Counted from the first letter of the stretch, positions 36,335 to 46,675 are shown. The stretch is DNA of 64,000 nucleotides from Hymenobacter rubripertinctus (GCF_003583925.1 NZ_QYCN01000001.1:62001-126000), one strand, 5' to 3'. The notes: generated by a model not told the origin, from the sequence alone. A program made the numbers and translations.

Positions 36335-36382
36335 AAGCAGCACCTCATGCAGAGCTCCACTCTGCATGAGGTGCTGCTTTTG
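36335..36382 (+). terminator. Terminator after hscA
   Basis: An 18-19 bp perfect stem (AAGCAGCACCTCATGCAGA and its complement) has the loop GCTCCAC and is followed by TTTT. Confidence 0.85.
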
Positions 36383-36447
36383 CCATTCTCGGCACTGAAG
36401 CGTACCTATGCACGAAGCACTACTGACTAAGCCCCAAAATCAAACCC

Positions 36448-37647
36448 ATGCGCCGCCTCGCCCAACTTGCCCAACAGCCCAGCCGCCGGATTATCGGGTT
36501 GATGTCGGGCACTTCGCTCGATGGGCTGGATGTGGCCCTGTGCCGCCTGCACGGGCACGGCACGGCTACGCGGCTGGAGCTGGAGCACTTTGCCACGGTG
36601 CCCTACAACGAGGACGTGCGCCGGCGCATCCGGCAGGTGTTCGCCCACGACCAGGTGAGCCTGGAATACCTGACGCTGCTTAATCCCTGGCTGGGCCGCC
36701 TCCACGCTGATATGGTGCTGGCCTGCCTGCGCGAGTGGCAGGTGCCGCCCACCGCAGTGGACCTGATTGCCAGCCACGGCCAGACCATTTTCCACGCTCC
36801 CGCCCACCAGCACCGCCACCCCGAGTTCGAGGGCCTGAACGCGACGCTGCAACTCGGCGACGCCGACCACCTGGCCGTAGCAACCGGCATCATCACGCTC
36901 AGCGATTTCCGGCAGAAGCACGTGGCCGCCGGCGGCGAGGGCGCACCCCTGGCCGTGTACGGCGACTATCTGTTGCTCAGCAGCCCTACCGAGGAGCGGC
37001 TGCTGCTCAACCTGGGCGGCATTGCTAATTTCACCTATCTGCCCCGGGCCGGCGCCGCCACCACCGCTGCCTTCAGCACCGATACCGGCCCCGGTAACAC
37101 CCTGCTCGACGCGACCGTGCGGGCTCACTTGCCCCACCGGAGTTACGACGAAGACGGCCGCCTGGCCGCCGCCGGTCAGGCGCACCCGGCACTGCTGGCG
37201 GCGCTACTGGATCACCCGTTCTTCGGGGCCGAGCTGCCCAAAACCACCGGCCCCGAACTGTTCGGCCCCACTTACCTGCACGCGGCCCAGGCCCAAACCA
37301 TCACCCTCGCCCTGCCCCTGCCCGATCTGCTGGCGACGCTGGTAGAACTGAGCGCCACCGGCGTGGCCCGGGCGGCCCACCAGGCCTTCGGGCCACGGCC
37401 GGAACTGGCCGTGTACGTGAGTGGCGGCGGGGCGCACAACCCCACGCTGCTGGCAGCTTTGCAGCGTCGGCTACCCGCCTGCCACTTTGCCTCCACCGAA
37501 ACGCTGGGCGTGCTGCCCGATGCCAAGGAGGCCATCCTGTTCGCCCTGCTGGCCAACGAAACCGTGGCCGGCACGCCCATCAGCCTCGGCGCCGGCCGCC
37601 AGCGCATCCCGGCTGTCCGCCTGGGCAAAATCTCCTTTCCGGATTGA
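36448..37647 (+). CDS. anmK: Anhydro-N-acetylmuramic acid kinase
   Basis: 399 residues. It phosphorylates and hydrolyses 1,6-anhydro-MurNAc to MurNAc-6-phosphate in cell-wall recycling. The ASKHA kinase motifs are clear: RIIGLMSGTSLDGLDVALCR near 15, LIASHGQTIFH near 106, LLNLGGIANFTYL near 188, STDTGPGNTLLD near 211, VYVSGGGAHNPTLL near 323 and DAKEAILFALLANE near 355. It is cytosolic. The two L,D-transpeptidases at 21-26 kb are other peptidoglycan genes in the window, but no murQ or nagZ partner is adjacent. Confidence 0.95.
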   Translation: MRRLAQLAQQPSRRIIGLMSGTSLDGLDVALCRLHGHGTATRLELEHFATVPYNEDVRRRIRQVFAHDQVSLEYLTLLNPWLGRLHADMVLACLREWQVPPTAVDLIASHGQTIFHAPAHQHRHPEFEGLNATLQLGDADHLAVATGIITLSDFRQKHVAAGGEGAPLAVYGDYLLLSSPTEERLLLNLGGIANFTYLPRAGAATTAAFSTDTGPGNTLLDATVRAHLPHRSYDEDGRLAAAGQAHPALLAALLDHPFFGAELPKTTGPELFGPTYLHAAQAQTITLALPLPDLLATLVELSATGVARAAHQAFGPRPELAVYVSGGGAHNPTLLAALQRRLPACHFASTETLGVLPDAKEAILFALLANETVAGTPISLGAGRQRIPAVRLGKISFPD

Positions 37648-37649
37648 TG

Positions 37650-37690
37650 TGGTGAGGGAGTGAATGACCGCTCGTTTCACTCCCTCACCA
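37650..37690. repeat. Perfect 15-bp inverted repeat between anmK and the next gene
   Basis: TGGTGAGGGAGTGAA (37650-37664) pairs with TTCACTCCCTCACCA (37676-37690) around an 11-base loop. It starts 2 bases past the anmK stop, and its right arm contains the stop codon of the convergent gene (37677-37679). There is no T run. Confidence 0.65.
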
Positions 37691-38144
37691 ACTGGATAAC
37701 GCGGAATTCCTGGATCTGGCGGGTGGCGGAATCGGGGAAGGCAATGTCGAGCTGGAGGTGGGGACCGGGCCCGAGCGTGTCGGCGCGGTAGGTGAAGGCC
37801 ACGAAGGGCTGCACGGGCTGGCCTTCGCGCAGGCGGTAGCCTAACTTGTAGAGGTCGATGGCGGGGCCGTAGTGGCGGGTATGCGCTAGTAGCGGCAGGG
37901 TGGCAGTGCGAAAGGCGGCCATTGGCAGCGTCTGCCGGGTCGCCGGACTCAGCCATTCGTAGGCTGCCTCCCAGTTGCCGGCCAGCACGGCCAGCAGAAA
38001 CTGCCGGGCCACCTGCACCTGGGAGGGCGGCTTCGGCAGCGGCGGCTCAAGAAGCTGGGCTGCGGCCGGCAGCGCGCTACTGCCAGTCAAATACATGAGG
38101 CCACTTATCAAGGAAACCCCAACACGGATACGCAGTGAGTTCAT
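37677..38144 (-). CDS. Small secreted protein, DUF3887/DUF4878-like
   Basis: 155 residues from the ATG at 38144; the frame is open upstream to 38267, but the signal peptide MNSLRIRVGVSLISGLMYLT begins here. The mature part (about 35-155) has QVARQFLLAVLAGNWEAAYE and WLSPATRQTLPMAAFRTATL, the helix pattern of NTF2-like DUF3887/DUF4878 domains, which often sit in the periplasm with unknown roles. The assignment is by pattern only. A stem-loop (38159-38194) precedes the start codon. Confidence 0.55.
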   Translation of the reverse strand: MNSLRIRVGVSLISGLMYLTGSSALPAAAQLLEPPLPKPPSQVQVARQFLLAVLAGNWEAAYEWLSPATRQTLPMAAFRTATLPLLAHTRHYGPAIDLYKLGYRLREGQPVQPFVAFTYRADTLGPGPHLQLDIAFPDSATRQIQEFRVIQLVRE

Positions 38145-38158
38145 GCCCGGAAGATACG

Positions 38159-38194
38159 CAACAGGCCGGCCCGCAGCCGGGGGCAGGCCTGTTG
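38159..38194. repeat. Stem-loop upstream of the small secreted protein gene
   Basis: CAACAGGCC (38159-38167) pairs with GGCCTGTTG (38186-38194), with a GC-rich loop. It lies 140 bases past the CARDB gene stop on the minus strand and 15 bases before the next ATG, so it could end the former or shape the leader of the latter. Confidence 0.45.
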
Positions 38195-38333
38195 CGGGCG
38201 GCGGAAAACGCCGGGCAACGCTAATAGCCCGGCGGGCAACAGGGCCAGCAAAAGGGCAGCGGCTCACTGGCTCCCAAGGAGCTCAGCAAACCGCCGCCCT
38301 GGTGCTGGTGGCCTTGTTTGGGTAAAATGATGG

Positions 38334-41300
38334 TTAGTCCACCTGAATGCGGCGGGTAGCGTTCAGGCCCTCACCCGTCAGGCGCAGCAAGTACACGCCC
38401 CGGGGCAGGTTCCGGGTATCGAACACTTGCGCCCCGTGCGGATTGGTCAGCAGCAGGGAGCGGTGCTCCACTTCGCGGCCCAGGGCATCGAAGAGCTGCA
38501 ACTCGGCTTTCCTGCCAGTGGCCGGCCCATCGAGCTCCACCTTGAAGGACTGGCCGACAGTGGCCGGGTTCGGAAATACCGTTAGCGTCAGGCCGGCCAG
38601 CTGCTCGTTGTGGGCCGCCTGAATGACGGTTATCGTCAGCGGCAGAGCGGCCACATTGTTGCTTTCGTTGCTTTCGCCGATGTCCTGCACGTAATCGGCC
38701 ACGAACAGCACGTGGTAGGAGCCGGCCGTGATGCTGCCCGGCAGCACGAACGTGGAAGCCGCGCGGAGCAGGGTACCCGGGCTGAGCTCGGCGGCCTGGT
38801 AGTTGGCCAGCAGCACATCGTTGGGGCTGAATATGGCATCGGCAGACAGATAGAAGCCCACCACGCTCGGGGGGGCAAAATTGGTACCCTGGTTACGCAG
38901 CTCACAACTAACGGTGAGCACCGTGCCCGCCGTGCGGCTGGTGTGCGAAAGGGTGGGCTGCGTGATGACCAGATCGGGCAGCGGCGGCACCGTAATGCGG
39001 ATGAGGCTGTTTACTACGTTGTTGGTTTCGTTGCTTTCCGCCACCGCATTCTGCGGGTCGGCCACGTGCAGCAGGTAGTACGTCCCCCCCACCGTGGTGC
39101 CCGGAATAGTTACCTGCCCCGACCGGTTGATGCTCTGGTTGGGGGCTAGACTGCCGCCTGCCAGTACCCCCAGGGGCACATCGGAAGCATCCAGCAGGTT
39201 ATCGGTAGAGAGATAATAGCCCACCGCGCTGCTGGCTGCCGAACCGCCGCCCTGGTTGCGGATGCCCGTCTGCACGAACAATGGGCTGCCGGCCAGCCCG
39301 CTGGTGGGGGATGTGTTGAAGAGGAAGGGGGCCAGGTCGGGCAGTGTATTAGTGCCCGAGAGGCAGGAGACCACGGCCTCGAAACCGGCGTAGTTGCCGT
39401 AGCCATCCGACGTGAAGACCAGCGTCAGGCTGCCGCTGCTGCTGGTTGCCGTAATCACGCCCGGGGAGGTGTAGCTGTAGGAGCCAATGAGTGGGGCGCT
39501 GGTAGTGGGGCCGTCGTACACGCTCAGCCGGTCGCCGCCGCCGTCGAGCTGGAACGAGTTGAAGCCCAGCTGCACCTTGCTGCCCGCCGTGGCAGGATGA
39601 ATGACCAGGGTGCCGTTGGCGTAATTGGCGTAGTTGTTCGGGCCGCCGTGGTCGTACACCGTGGTGTTGCAGGTGGTAATGGAGGCCGTGCCGGAGTACG
39701 GAACCACCGTGCCCGTGAAGGGCGGGCTCACGAGCAAAGGCACACTGCTCACGTTGTTGTTCTCGTTGGTTTCGGCCACCTTGTTCTGGTAGTCGGCCAC
39801 GAACAGCACGTAGTAGCTGCCGGGGGCGGTAGTACCGGGAATGGTGAGCGTGGCGCTGCGGCTGGAGTAGTTGTTGGCGTAGATTACCCCGCCCGGCGAG
39901 TTGCCCAGCAGCACGTCGTTGGCACTCAGTACGGCATCGGTGGAGAGGTAGTAGCCCACATCGGAGGAAGTGGCCGTGCTGTTGCCCTGGTTAACGATGT
40001 AGCTGTCCGCCGTTACGGCCAGGCCCGCCGGGGTCGCCGCCTGATTTAGTTGGGCCTGCTGGATCAACAGGTCTACGGTAGCCGGCAACACCGTCAGGCT
40101 GGCGCTGCTCACGTTGTTGTTCTCGTTGGTTTCGGCCACCTGGTTCTGGTAGTCGGCCACAAACAGCAGGTAGTAGCTGCCCGGGGCCGTGGCGGCCGGC
40201 ACGGTTACCGCGCCGGAGCGGTAAGAGGAAGTTCCGCCGTTGAGCGCCCCGCCCGAGGTAGTGTTCAGCAGCACGTCGTTGGCGCTCAGCACGGCATCGG
40301 TAGAAAGGTAGTAGCCGATGTTGGTCAGCGCGGCGGCCGTATTGCCCAGGTTCTGGATGTAGCAGTCCGTGTACACGTAACTGCCCGCCAGGGTAGTGCC
40401 GGGGCTCAGGGAAGGCTGCGTTATCACCAGGTCCACTGCGGGCAGGGCCACCGTGAGGGCCACACTGCGCACGTTGTTGGTTTCGTTGGTTTCGGCCACC
40501 TGGTTCTGATAATCGGCCACGAACAGCACGTAGTACGTGCCGGGCGCAGTGGTGGTGGGCACCGTGAACTGAGGGTAGACGTAGTAGCTCCCACTGGCCC
40601 CAAGCCCGGGAACACTCTCGCTGGCCAGCAGCACGTCGTTGGCGCTCAGCACGGCATCGGTGGAGAAATACACGCCCAGGCGGCTGCTGTTGGCCGGGGC
40701 ATTGCCCTGGTTGACCACGTTGGCCGTGGCCCCCACCACGCTCCCGGCCGTTGTCGTGGTCGGGTTCACCTGGGCCTGAATTACCGTCAGGTCGATGCTG
40801 GGCGTGACCACCGTCAGGCCCACGGCGCTGACGTTGTTGGCCTTGGTGCTTTCCACAACCAGGTTCTGGTAGTCGGCCACGAACAGCACGTAGTAGTTGC
40901 CGGGCGCAGTGGCCGCCGGCACGCTGGTTGAGATGCCGCGGTAGCTGCCGTAGGAGCCTCCGCTAAGCGTGCCGCCGTATGAGGAGCCCAGCAGCACGTC
41001 GTTGGCGCTCAGCACGGCATCGGTGGAAAGGTAGTAGCCCACGTAGCTGCTGCTGGCCTGGGCATTGCCCAGGTTGGCGATGTAGCACGAAAGGCCCAGC
41101 ACGCCACCCGCCGGCGCCGTGTTGGCGGAGACGTACGGCTGCTGAATCGTCAGGTCGACGAAGGAGGCCAGCACGCTTATGGCCAGGCTGGCGGTGTTGT
41201 TGGCTTCATTGCTTTCCACAACCTGATTCTGGTAGTCGGCCACGAACAGCAGGTAGTAGTTACCGACCGCCACCGAAGTCGGCACCGACAGGTAAGCCGA

Positions 41301-41987
41301 CCGGTATGAGGACTGGTTGCCACCCAGCGCATAGCCGTACGAGCTACCTACCAGCACATCATTGGCGCTCAGCACGGCATCCGTCGACAGATAGTAGCCC
41401 ACGTTGCTGCTGCTGGCCGATACGCTCGCCAGGTTGGCGATGGAGCAACTGGCCGATAGCGAGCCGCCGGGCACTACCGCCAGGGGCTGGGCCGAGGGCG
41501 ACTGAATGACCAGATCGGGCAGGGGCACGGTGCTCACGCAGGAAATGGTGGCCGCGAAGCCGCTGTACTGGGCGGTGTAGTCGCTGGTCAGGCGCACCGT
41601 GAGCTTGCCCGCGCTGTTGGTGGCGTACACCGTAAACGCACTGGCATACCCCGAGTAGTAGCCAATCAGGGGCGCGTAGATGTCGGCCCCGTCGTAAATG
41701 TAAACGTAGTCGTAGCCGCTCTCCATGTTCAAGGAGGTAAAATCCAGGCGGATTTTGTTGCCGGCTATGGCGGGCGTCAGCGTCACGGTGCCGTTGGCGT
41801 TGGCCGAGTAGTTGCCGTTGGGGCCGCCGTCGTCGTAGAGCGCGCCGCTACAGGTAGTATAGGCCGCCGTGCCCGAAGCCGGTAGCTGGTACGTTTGGGC
41901 CGCCGCCGGCGCGGCTACCCCGGCCAGCATCAGGCAGACTGCCAGCAAAAGGGGCCAGCGGTGAATGAGTACGTAGAGTTGGGCCAT
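38334..41987 (-). CDS. Giant secreted T9SS protein with CUB and CARDB repeats
   Basis: 1217 residues. The signal peptide ends near AAPAAAQ (31). Domain order by eye is: CUB-like 32-152 (GYDYVYIYDGADIYAPLIGY), five CARDB-type Ig-like modules from about 157 to 760, a second CUB-like domain about 761-880, CARDB modules at about 881 and 1004, and a T9SS sorting domain from about 1136 (LTVFPNPATVGQSF, RGVYLLRLTGEG). Each CARDB module repeats phrases like GYYLSTDAVLSANDVLLGSS and LLFVADYQNQVAETNENNN. CARDB and CUB modules are adhesion or carbohydrate-contact folds; no catalytic domain is visible. A surface adhesin or matrix protein is the likely role. Confidence 0.85.
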   Translation of the reverse strand: MAQLYVLIHRWPLLLAVCLMLAGVAAPAAAQTYQLPASGTAAYTTCSGALYDDGGPNGNYSANANGTVTLTPAIAGNKIRLDFTSLNMESGYDYVYIYDGADIYAPLIGYYSGYASAFTVYATNSAGKLTVRLTSDYTAQYSGFAATISCVSTVPLPDLVIQSPSAQPLAVVPGGSLSASCSIANLASVSASSSNVGYYLSTDAVLSANDVLVGSSYGYALGGNQSSYRSAYLSVPTSVAVGNYYLLFVADYQNQVVESNEANNTASLAISVLASFVDLTIQQPYVSANTAPAGGVLGLSCYIANLGNAQASSSYVGYYLSTDAVLSANDVLLGSSYGGTLSGGSYGSYRGISTSVPAATAPGNYYVLFVADYQNLVVESTKANNVSAVGLTVVTPSIDLTVIQAQVNPTTTTAGSVVGATANVVNQGNAPANSSRLGVYFSTDAVLSANDVLLASESVPGLGASGSYYVYPQFTVPTTTAPGTYYVLFVADYQNQVAETNETNNVRSVALTVALPAVDLVITQPSLSPGTTLAGSYVYTDCYIQNLGNTAAALTNIGYYLSTDAVLSANDVLLNTTSGGALNGGTSSYRSGAVTVPAATAPGSYYLLFVADYQNQVAETNENNNVSSASLTVLPATVDLLIQQAQLNQAATPAGLAVTADSYIVNQGNSTATSSDVGYYLSTDAVLSANDVLLGNSPGGVIYANNYSSRSATLTIPGTTAPGSYYVLFVADYQNKVAETNENNNVSSVPLLVSPPFTGTVVPYSGTASITTCNTTVYDHGGPNNYANYANGTLVIHPATAGSKVQLGFNSFQLDGGGDRLSVYDGPTTSAPLIGSYSYTSPGVITATSSSGSLTLVFTSDGYGNYAGFEAVVSCLSGTNTLPDLAPFLFNTSPTSGLAGSPLFVQTGIRNQGGGSAASSAVGYYLSTDNLLDASDVPLGVLAGGSLAPNQSINRSGQVTIPGTTVGGTYYLLHVADPQNAVAESNETNNVVNSLIRITVPPLPDLVITQPTLSHTSRTAGTVLTVSCELRNQGTNFAPPSVVGFYLSADAIFSPNDVLLANYQAAELSPGTLLRAASTFVLPGSITAGSYHVLFVADYVQDIGESNESNNVAALPLTITVIQAAHNEQLAGLTLTVFPNPATVGQSFKVELDGPATGRKAELQLFDALGREVEHRSLLLTNPHGAQVFDTRNLPRGVYLLRLTGEGLNATRRIQVD
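39720..41520 (-). repeat. Tandem ~360-bp DNA repeats encoding five CARDB modules
   Basis: The string GGCGCTCAGCACGGCATCGG or a close variant recurs at about 39.92, 40.28, 40.64, 41.00 and 41.37 kb, roughly every 360 bases. The region is a coding tandem array and prone to unit gain or loss and to assembly collapse. Confidence 0.75.
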
Positions 41988-42020
41988 ATACCCGCAGCTA
42001 AAGAATGAGAGATAAAAGAC

Positions 42021-42064
42021 AAAGCCCGCTGGCCCGGCTCCGGGCAGGAGCGGGCCAGCGGGTT
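42021..42064. terminator. Terminator after the DivIC/FtsB-like gene
   Basis: The 12-bp stem CCCGCTGGCCCG (42025-42036) pairs with CGGGCCAGCGGG (42051-42062). It lies 39 bases past the stop at 42103 on the minus strand, followed by a short T-rich stretch. Confidence 0.65.
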
Positions 42065-42102
42065 AAACAGAGCAGGTTGCAGGCACCCGGGGGCGCGGCC
42101 GG

Positions 42103-42423
42103 TTACTCCTCCCCTTGCGGTTGAGGCACCAGAATAAATACATCTTCACCGGGGCGTTTCATAATATATTTCTCACGGGCGAATTTTTCCAGCAGCTCGG
42201 GGCTGCTCAGAAGTTCGGCCCGCTCTTTTTTAACCGTTTCAATATTGTGCAGATAATAGTCCCGCTCGCCTTCCAGCTCGTGCAGCTTGGCATACATATC
42301 ATACTGCCGGACAAAGTCATTGGAGTCGAACACGAACATCCAGACCAGAAAGCCCAGGCCCACATAGAAGTAGAAACTTCGCAGGAAACCCGGAACGCGC
42401 AGCAAAAAATCTTTGGCCGACAT
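42103..42423 (-). CDS. Septum formation initiator family protein (DivIC/FtsB-like)
   Basis: 106 residues from the ATG at 42423; the frame begins 6 codons earlier, but those overlap the -7 box. One membrane helix (FYFYVGLGFLVWMFVFDSND, about 15-35) is followed by a coiled coil (MYAKLHELEGERDYYLHNIE) and a C-terminal part with SPELLEKFAREKYIMKRPGE, the classical FtsB/DivIC signature. It is a bitopic inner-membrane protein that joins the FtsQ/L or DivIB complex at the division site. The gene follows eno on the same strand, but a terminator and its own TATCTTTG box separate them. Confidence 0.85.
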   Translation of the reverse strand: MSAKDFLLRVPGFLRSFYFYVGLGFLVWMFVFDSNDFVRQYDMYAKLHELEGERDYYLHNIETVKKERAELLSSPELLEKFAREKYIMKRPGEDVFILVPQPQGEE

Positions 42424-42426
42424 ACC

Positions 42427-42434
42427 CAAAGATA
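42427..42434 (-). promoter_or_regulatory. -7 box abutting the DivIC/FtsB-like start codon
   Basis: The minus strand reads TATCTTTG, then GGT, then ATG at 42423. The predicted transcript start coincides with the start codon, indicating a leaderless mRNA. Confidence 0.6.
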
Positions 42435-42474
42435 AAGGCAATTTCGCCGGATTAAAAAGCCTGGTTCCTGGCCC

Positions 42475-42520
42475 TCAAAAAACAAACGGTACCGTCGCCC
42501 GAAAGCCACGGTACCGTTTG
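42475..42520 (-). terminator. Terminator after eno
   Basis: The 13-bp perfect stem CAAACGGTACCGT (42483-42495) with ACGGTACCGTTTG (42508-42520) is followed on the minus strand by a T run (about 42482-42477). Confidence 0.85.
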
Positions 42521-42553
42521 CCGGCGAAACTGAAAATCTGCGTAATCTGCGGT

Positions 42554-43837
<1,284 letters not shown>

Positions 43838-44052
43838 TTAGTGAAACGAATTACGCGTTAGGCAACAGCTTTTCGGCCGCTGGCCCGCAAGGTAAATAGT
43901 ATCCCCGACGTTTCAGCCCTCGCTGCGGCGCTCCTACCCTTCAAGCCAGCGCCGGAACTCGGGCCTCTGGGCGGTGCTGGTCATTAGCGAAACCGCTCCT
44001 GCCCGCAGCTTCACTACCAGCCGGTTGTTGAAATCCGCCTCCCGAACGGCAC

Positions 44053-44081
44053 AAAAAAAGGCCCGCCAGACGGCGGGCCTT
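44053..44081 (-). terminator. Terminator of the ribosomal cluster, after rplQ
   Basis: The stem AAGGCCCGCC/GGCGGGCCTT (44058-44081) has the loop AGAC and is followed on the minus strand by TTTTTTT (44059-44053). It lies 39 bases past the rplQ stop. Confidence 0.88.
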
Positions 44082-44119
44082 CTTCAATCCGTGATTCGCT
44101 GAGCGAACCGGAAACCGAA

Positions 44120-44728
44120 CTACTCGGCGGCTTTCTCCTCGCGGGTTTCGCCGTCTTTCAGGGTTTCAGTAGCCGTATCCTCGGGAGCCGAAACTTCCGT
44201 AGCAGCCGCCTTGGCCTTCTTGGCGGGCTTCTCCTCAGCTACTACTTCGGCCGAAGAATCGCCTTCGCCGGCGGCAGCTTCGGTGTCAGCTTTCTTACCA
44301 GTGCTGCGGCGCGAACGACGGGTAGTAGCTTTGGCTTCGCCGGCGTTCTTGGCTTCCAGCATGGTGTCGTTGAAATCCACCAGCTCGATGATGCACATGT
44401 CGGCGTTGTCACCCAGACGGGTCTGGCTCAGCTTGATGATGCGGGTATAACCACCGGGACGTCCAGCAATTTTAGCCGAAACGTTGTCGAACAGCTCCTT
44501 CAGCACTTCCTTGTTGCCCAGGGTCGAGAACACAAGGCGACGCGAGTGCGTCGTATCGTTCTTCGACTTGGTGAGCAGGGGCTCCACGTACTGGCGCAGG
44601 GCCTTGGCCTTGGCAACCGTAGTAGTGATGCGTTTGTGCAGGATGAGCGACGAGGCCATGTTCGAAAGCATGGCGTTGCGGTGCGAGGACGTGCGACCGA
44701 GATGGTTGAAGGATTTACCGTGACGCAT
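44120..44728 (-). CDS. rplQ: 50S ribosomal protein L17
   Basis: 202 residues. The L17 core (1 to about 122) begins [20 protein letters not shown] and includes [20 protein letters not shown]. The remaining 80 residues are a low-complexity Ala/Lys/Glu/Thr tail absent from E. coli L17 (127 residues). It follows rpoA, but a terminator (44870-44926) and a TACATTTG -7 box (44846-44853) in between suggest separate transcription. Confidence 0.96.
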   Translation of the reverse strand: MRHGKSFNHLGRTSSHRNAMLSNMASSLILHKRITTTVAKAKALRQYVEPLLTKSKNDTTHSRRLVFSTLGNKEVLKELFDNVSAKIAGRPGGYTRIIKLSQTRLGDNADMCIIELVDFNDTMLEAKNAGEAKATTRRSRRSTGKKADTEAAAGEGDSSAEVVAEEKPAKKAKAAATEVSAPEDTATETLKDGETREEKAAE

Positions 44729-44845
44729 AAAAAGGAAAGAAACGTGCGCTTGCGGGCAACGACCACGGCGGAAAGTGCCCGAAGGCTACTCTCTCATTAG
44801 AACCGCTGCCCCGGGGGCGCACTATGAGAAATGTGAAAAAGTCTG

Positions 44846-44853
44846 CAAATGTA
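44846..44853 (-). promoter_or_regulatory. -7 box for rplQ
   Basis: The minus strand reads TACATTTG. It lies just downstream of the rpoA terminator, giving a predicted leader of about 110 bases before the rplQ start at 44728. Confidence 0.5.
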
Positions 44854-44869
44854 CGGAATAGTCGGACAC

Positions 44870-44926
44870 AAAAAATGTGCTGCCGTGGAATAGGCCGAAG
44901 CCCGTCATCCAGTAGCAGCACATTTT
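44870..44926 (-). terminator. Terminator between rpoA and rplQ
   Basis: AAAATGTGCTGC (44872-44883) pairs with GCAGCACATTTT (44915-44926). On the minus strand a TTTTTT run (44875-44870) follows. It begins 11 bases past the rpoA stop. Confidence 0.78.
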
Positions 44927-44936
44927 CCGGGTAAGC

Positions 44937-45926
44937 CTATTCCTCTTCGAGCTTGTACTTGCCCAGGTCCATCCCAAAGGTCAGGCCCTTTTCCTCCACG
45001 AGGTTTTCAAGCTCCGTCAACGACTTCTTACCGAAGTTGCGGAACTTCATCATGTCGGCCATATCGAGCTGCACCAGGTCACCGAGGGTTTTGATGTCGG
45101 CGGCCTTGAGGCAGTTGTAAGCGCGCACGCTCAGGTCCATATCCGCCAGCGGCGTCTTCAGAACTTTGCGCATGTGCAGCGTCTCCTCGTCCACAGTCTC
45201 CTCCTCTTCGGCTTTCACCGTTTCGAAGGTCATGGTGCTGTCGGAGAACAGCATGAAATGCTGGATAAGGATGTTGGCAGCTCCTTTCAGAGCTTCCTCG
45301 GGATGAATGGAACCGTCCGTGTGAATCTCGATCAGGAGCTTCTCATAGTCGGTCTTCTGTTCTACCCGGGTGTTTTCGATGCTGTACTTCACGTTCTTGA
45401 TAGGCGTGAAGATAGCGTCAATCGCAATCTGACCGAAAACCTGATCGGCCGGCTTGTTCTCCTCAGCGGGAACATAGCCACGGCCTTTCTGAATCGTGAA
45501 CTCAAACTCCAGTTCAGTGCCCGGGTCCACGTGGCAGATCACCAGGTCCGGATTGAGCACCTGAAAGCCGTTGGTGAATTTGTTGATTTCGCCGGCCGAG
45601 AAAGTGTCCTGTCCTTTGATGCGCACCGTGATTTTGTCCTCGATGGCATCGCTCACTTTCTTGAAACGAACCTGCTTCAGGTTCAGGATGATTTCGGACA
45701 TATCCTCAATCACGCCTTCAATAGTCATGAACTCGTGCAGCACACTGTTGGTGCGCACCGACGTAATGGCGTAGCCCTCCAGCGACGACAGCAGGATGCG
45801 GCGCAGAGCGTTGCCGATCGTGACGCCGTAGCCTTTCTCCAGCGGTTTAAATTCAAACGTTCCGTAGAAGTCGTCGGATTTCTCCATCACTACCTTCTCC
45901 GGCATTTGAAAAGCTAAGATTGACAT
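44937..45926 (-). CDS. rpoA: RNA polymerase alpha subunit
   Basis: 329 residues, full length. The N-terminal domain (1 to about 235) carries assembly motifs such as [27 protein letters not shown] and [11 protein letters not shown]. The C-terminal domain (about 255-325) holds the DNA-contact helix-hairpin [20 protein letters not shown] and [20 protein letters not shown]. It dimerises to start polymerase assembly and contacts promoter DNA and regulators. It follows rpsD after 143 bases that include a nested hairpin. Confidence 0.98.
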   Translation of the reverse strand: MSILAFQMPEKVVMEKSDDFYGTFEFKPLEKGYGVTIGNALRRILLSSLEGYAITSVRTNSVLHEFMTIEGVIEDMSEIILNLKQVRFKKVSDAIEDKITVRIKGQDTFSAGEINKFTNGFQVLNPDLVICHVDPGTELEFEFTIQKGRGYVPAEENKPADQVFGQIAIDAIFTPIKNVKYSIENTRVEQKTDYEKLLIEIHTDGSIHPEEALKGAANILIQHFMLFSDSTMTFETVKAEEEETVDEETLHMRKVLKTPLADMDLSVRAYNCLKAADIKTLGDLVQLDMADMMKFRNFGKKSLTELENLVEEKGLTFGMDLGKYKLEEE

Positions 45927-45955
45927 AAGTGGGGCGGTTTGTTAGGATGAGTAAA

Positions 45956-45996
45956 AGGTATCAGGTAAGAAGACGTCTTTTGAGGTCCTGATACCT
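45956..45996. repeat. Nested palindromes between rpsD and rpoA
   Basis: AGGTATCAGG (45956-45965) pairs with CCTGATACCT (45987-45996) and encloses the palindrome AAGACGTCTT (45970-45979). It lies 30 bases before the rpoA start codon inside the ribosomal cluster, so it would form in the mRNA leader. Confidence 0.5.
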
Positions 45997-46069
45997 AATA
46001 CCCAATACCTGAATTCATTAAAAAGCGGCGAAGCAGGGAAACGGCCCGGGCGTCCGGGCCGTTTCCGCA

Positions 46070-46675
46070 TTACTTCGAGTACAGCTCGACGATAAGCTGC
46101 TCCGTGATTTTCTCCGGAATCAGCTCACGCGACGGGGCGCTGATGAATTTGCCCACCATGTCTTTACCTTCCCACTCCAGCCACGAGAAAGCCCGCGCGT
46201 TGCGGGCACTCAGGCTGATGGTAATGGCTTCCAGCGACTTCGACTTCTCCCGTACGGCCACGATGTCGCCAGCGCGGAGTTTGTACGAAGCGATGTTTAC
46301 AATCTCGCCGTTCACGGTGATGTGCTTATGCAGCACCAGCTGACGGGCAGCCCGACGGGTAGGCGCAATGCCCAAACGGTACACCGTGTTATCGAGGCGC
46401 GACTCCAGCAGGGCCAGCAGGTTGTCGCCGGTGATGCCAGGCATCGCGGCGGCCTTGTGGAACAGGTTCTCGAACTGCTTCTCCAGGATGCCGTACATGT
46501 ACTTCACTTTCTGCTTCTCCATCAGCTGGACAGCGTACTCGCTCTGCTTTTTCCGACGACTACGACCATGCTGGCCGGGAGGGTATGCTTTTTTGGTGAG
46601 TGCCTTGCTCGGGCCGAAAATCGGCTCATTGAAGCGACGGGCAATCTTGGTTTTAGGACCAGTATAACGTGCCAT
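46070..46675 (-). CDS. rpsD: 30S ribosomal protein S4
   Basis: 201 residues. The start is [20 protein letters not shown], and an S4 RNA-binding domain occupies about 92-155 ([20 protein letters not shown], then [20 protein letters not shown]). It is a primary 16S rRNA binder that seeds 30S assembly and is an operon regulator in other bacteria. No zinc-type CxxC is present at the N-terminus (C-minus form). It lies in the rpsM-rpsK-rpsD-rpoA order. Confidence 0.98.
   Translation of the reverse strand: MARYTGPKTKIARRFNEPIFGPSKALTKKAYPPGQHGRSRRKKQSEYAVQLMEKQKVKYMYGILEKQFENLFHKAAAMPGITGDNLLALLESRLDNTVYRLGIAPTRRAARQLVLHKHITVNGEIVNIASYKLRAGDIVAVREKSKSLEAITISLSARNARAFSWLEWEGKDMVGKFISAPSRELIPEKITEQLIVELYSK

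Noticed and set aside
39720..41520. Regular repeats resembling a CRISPR or satellite array
   Set aside because: The period is about 360 bases and the frame stays open throughout; the repeats encode CARDB modules.
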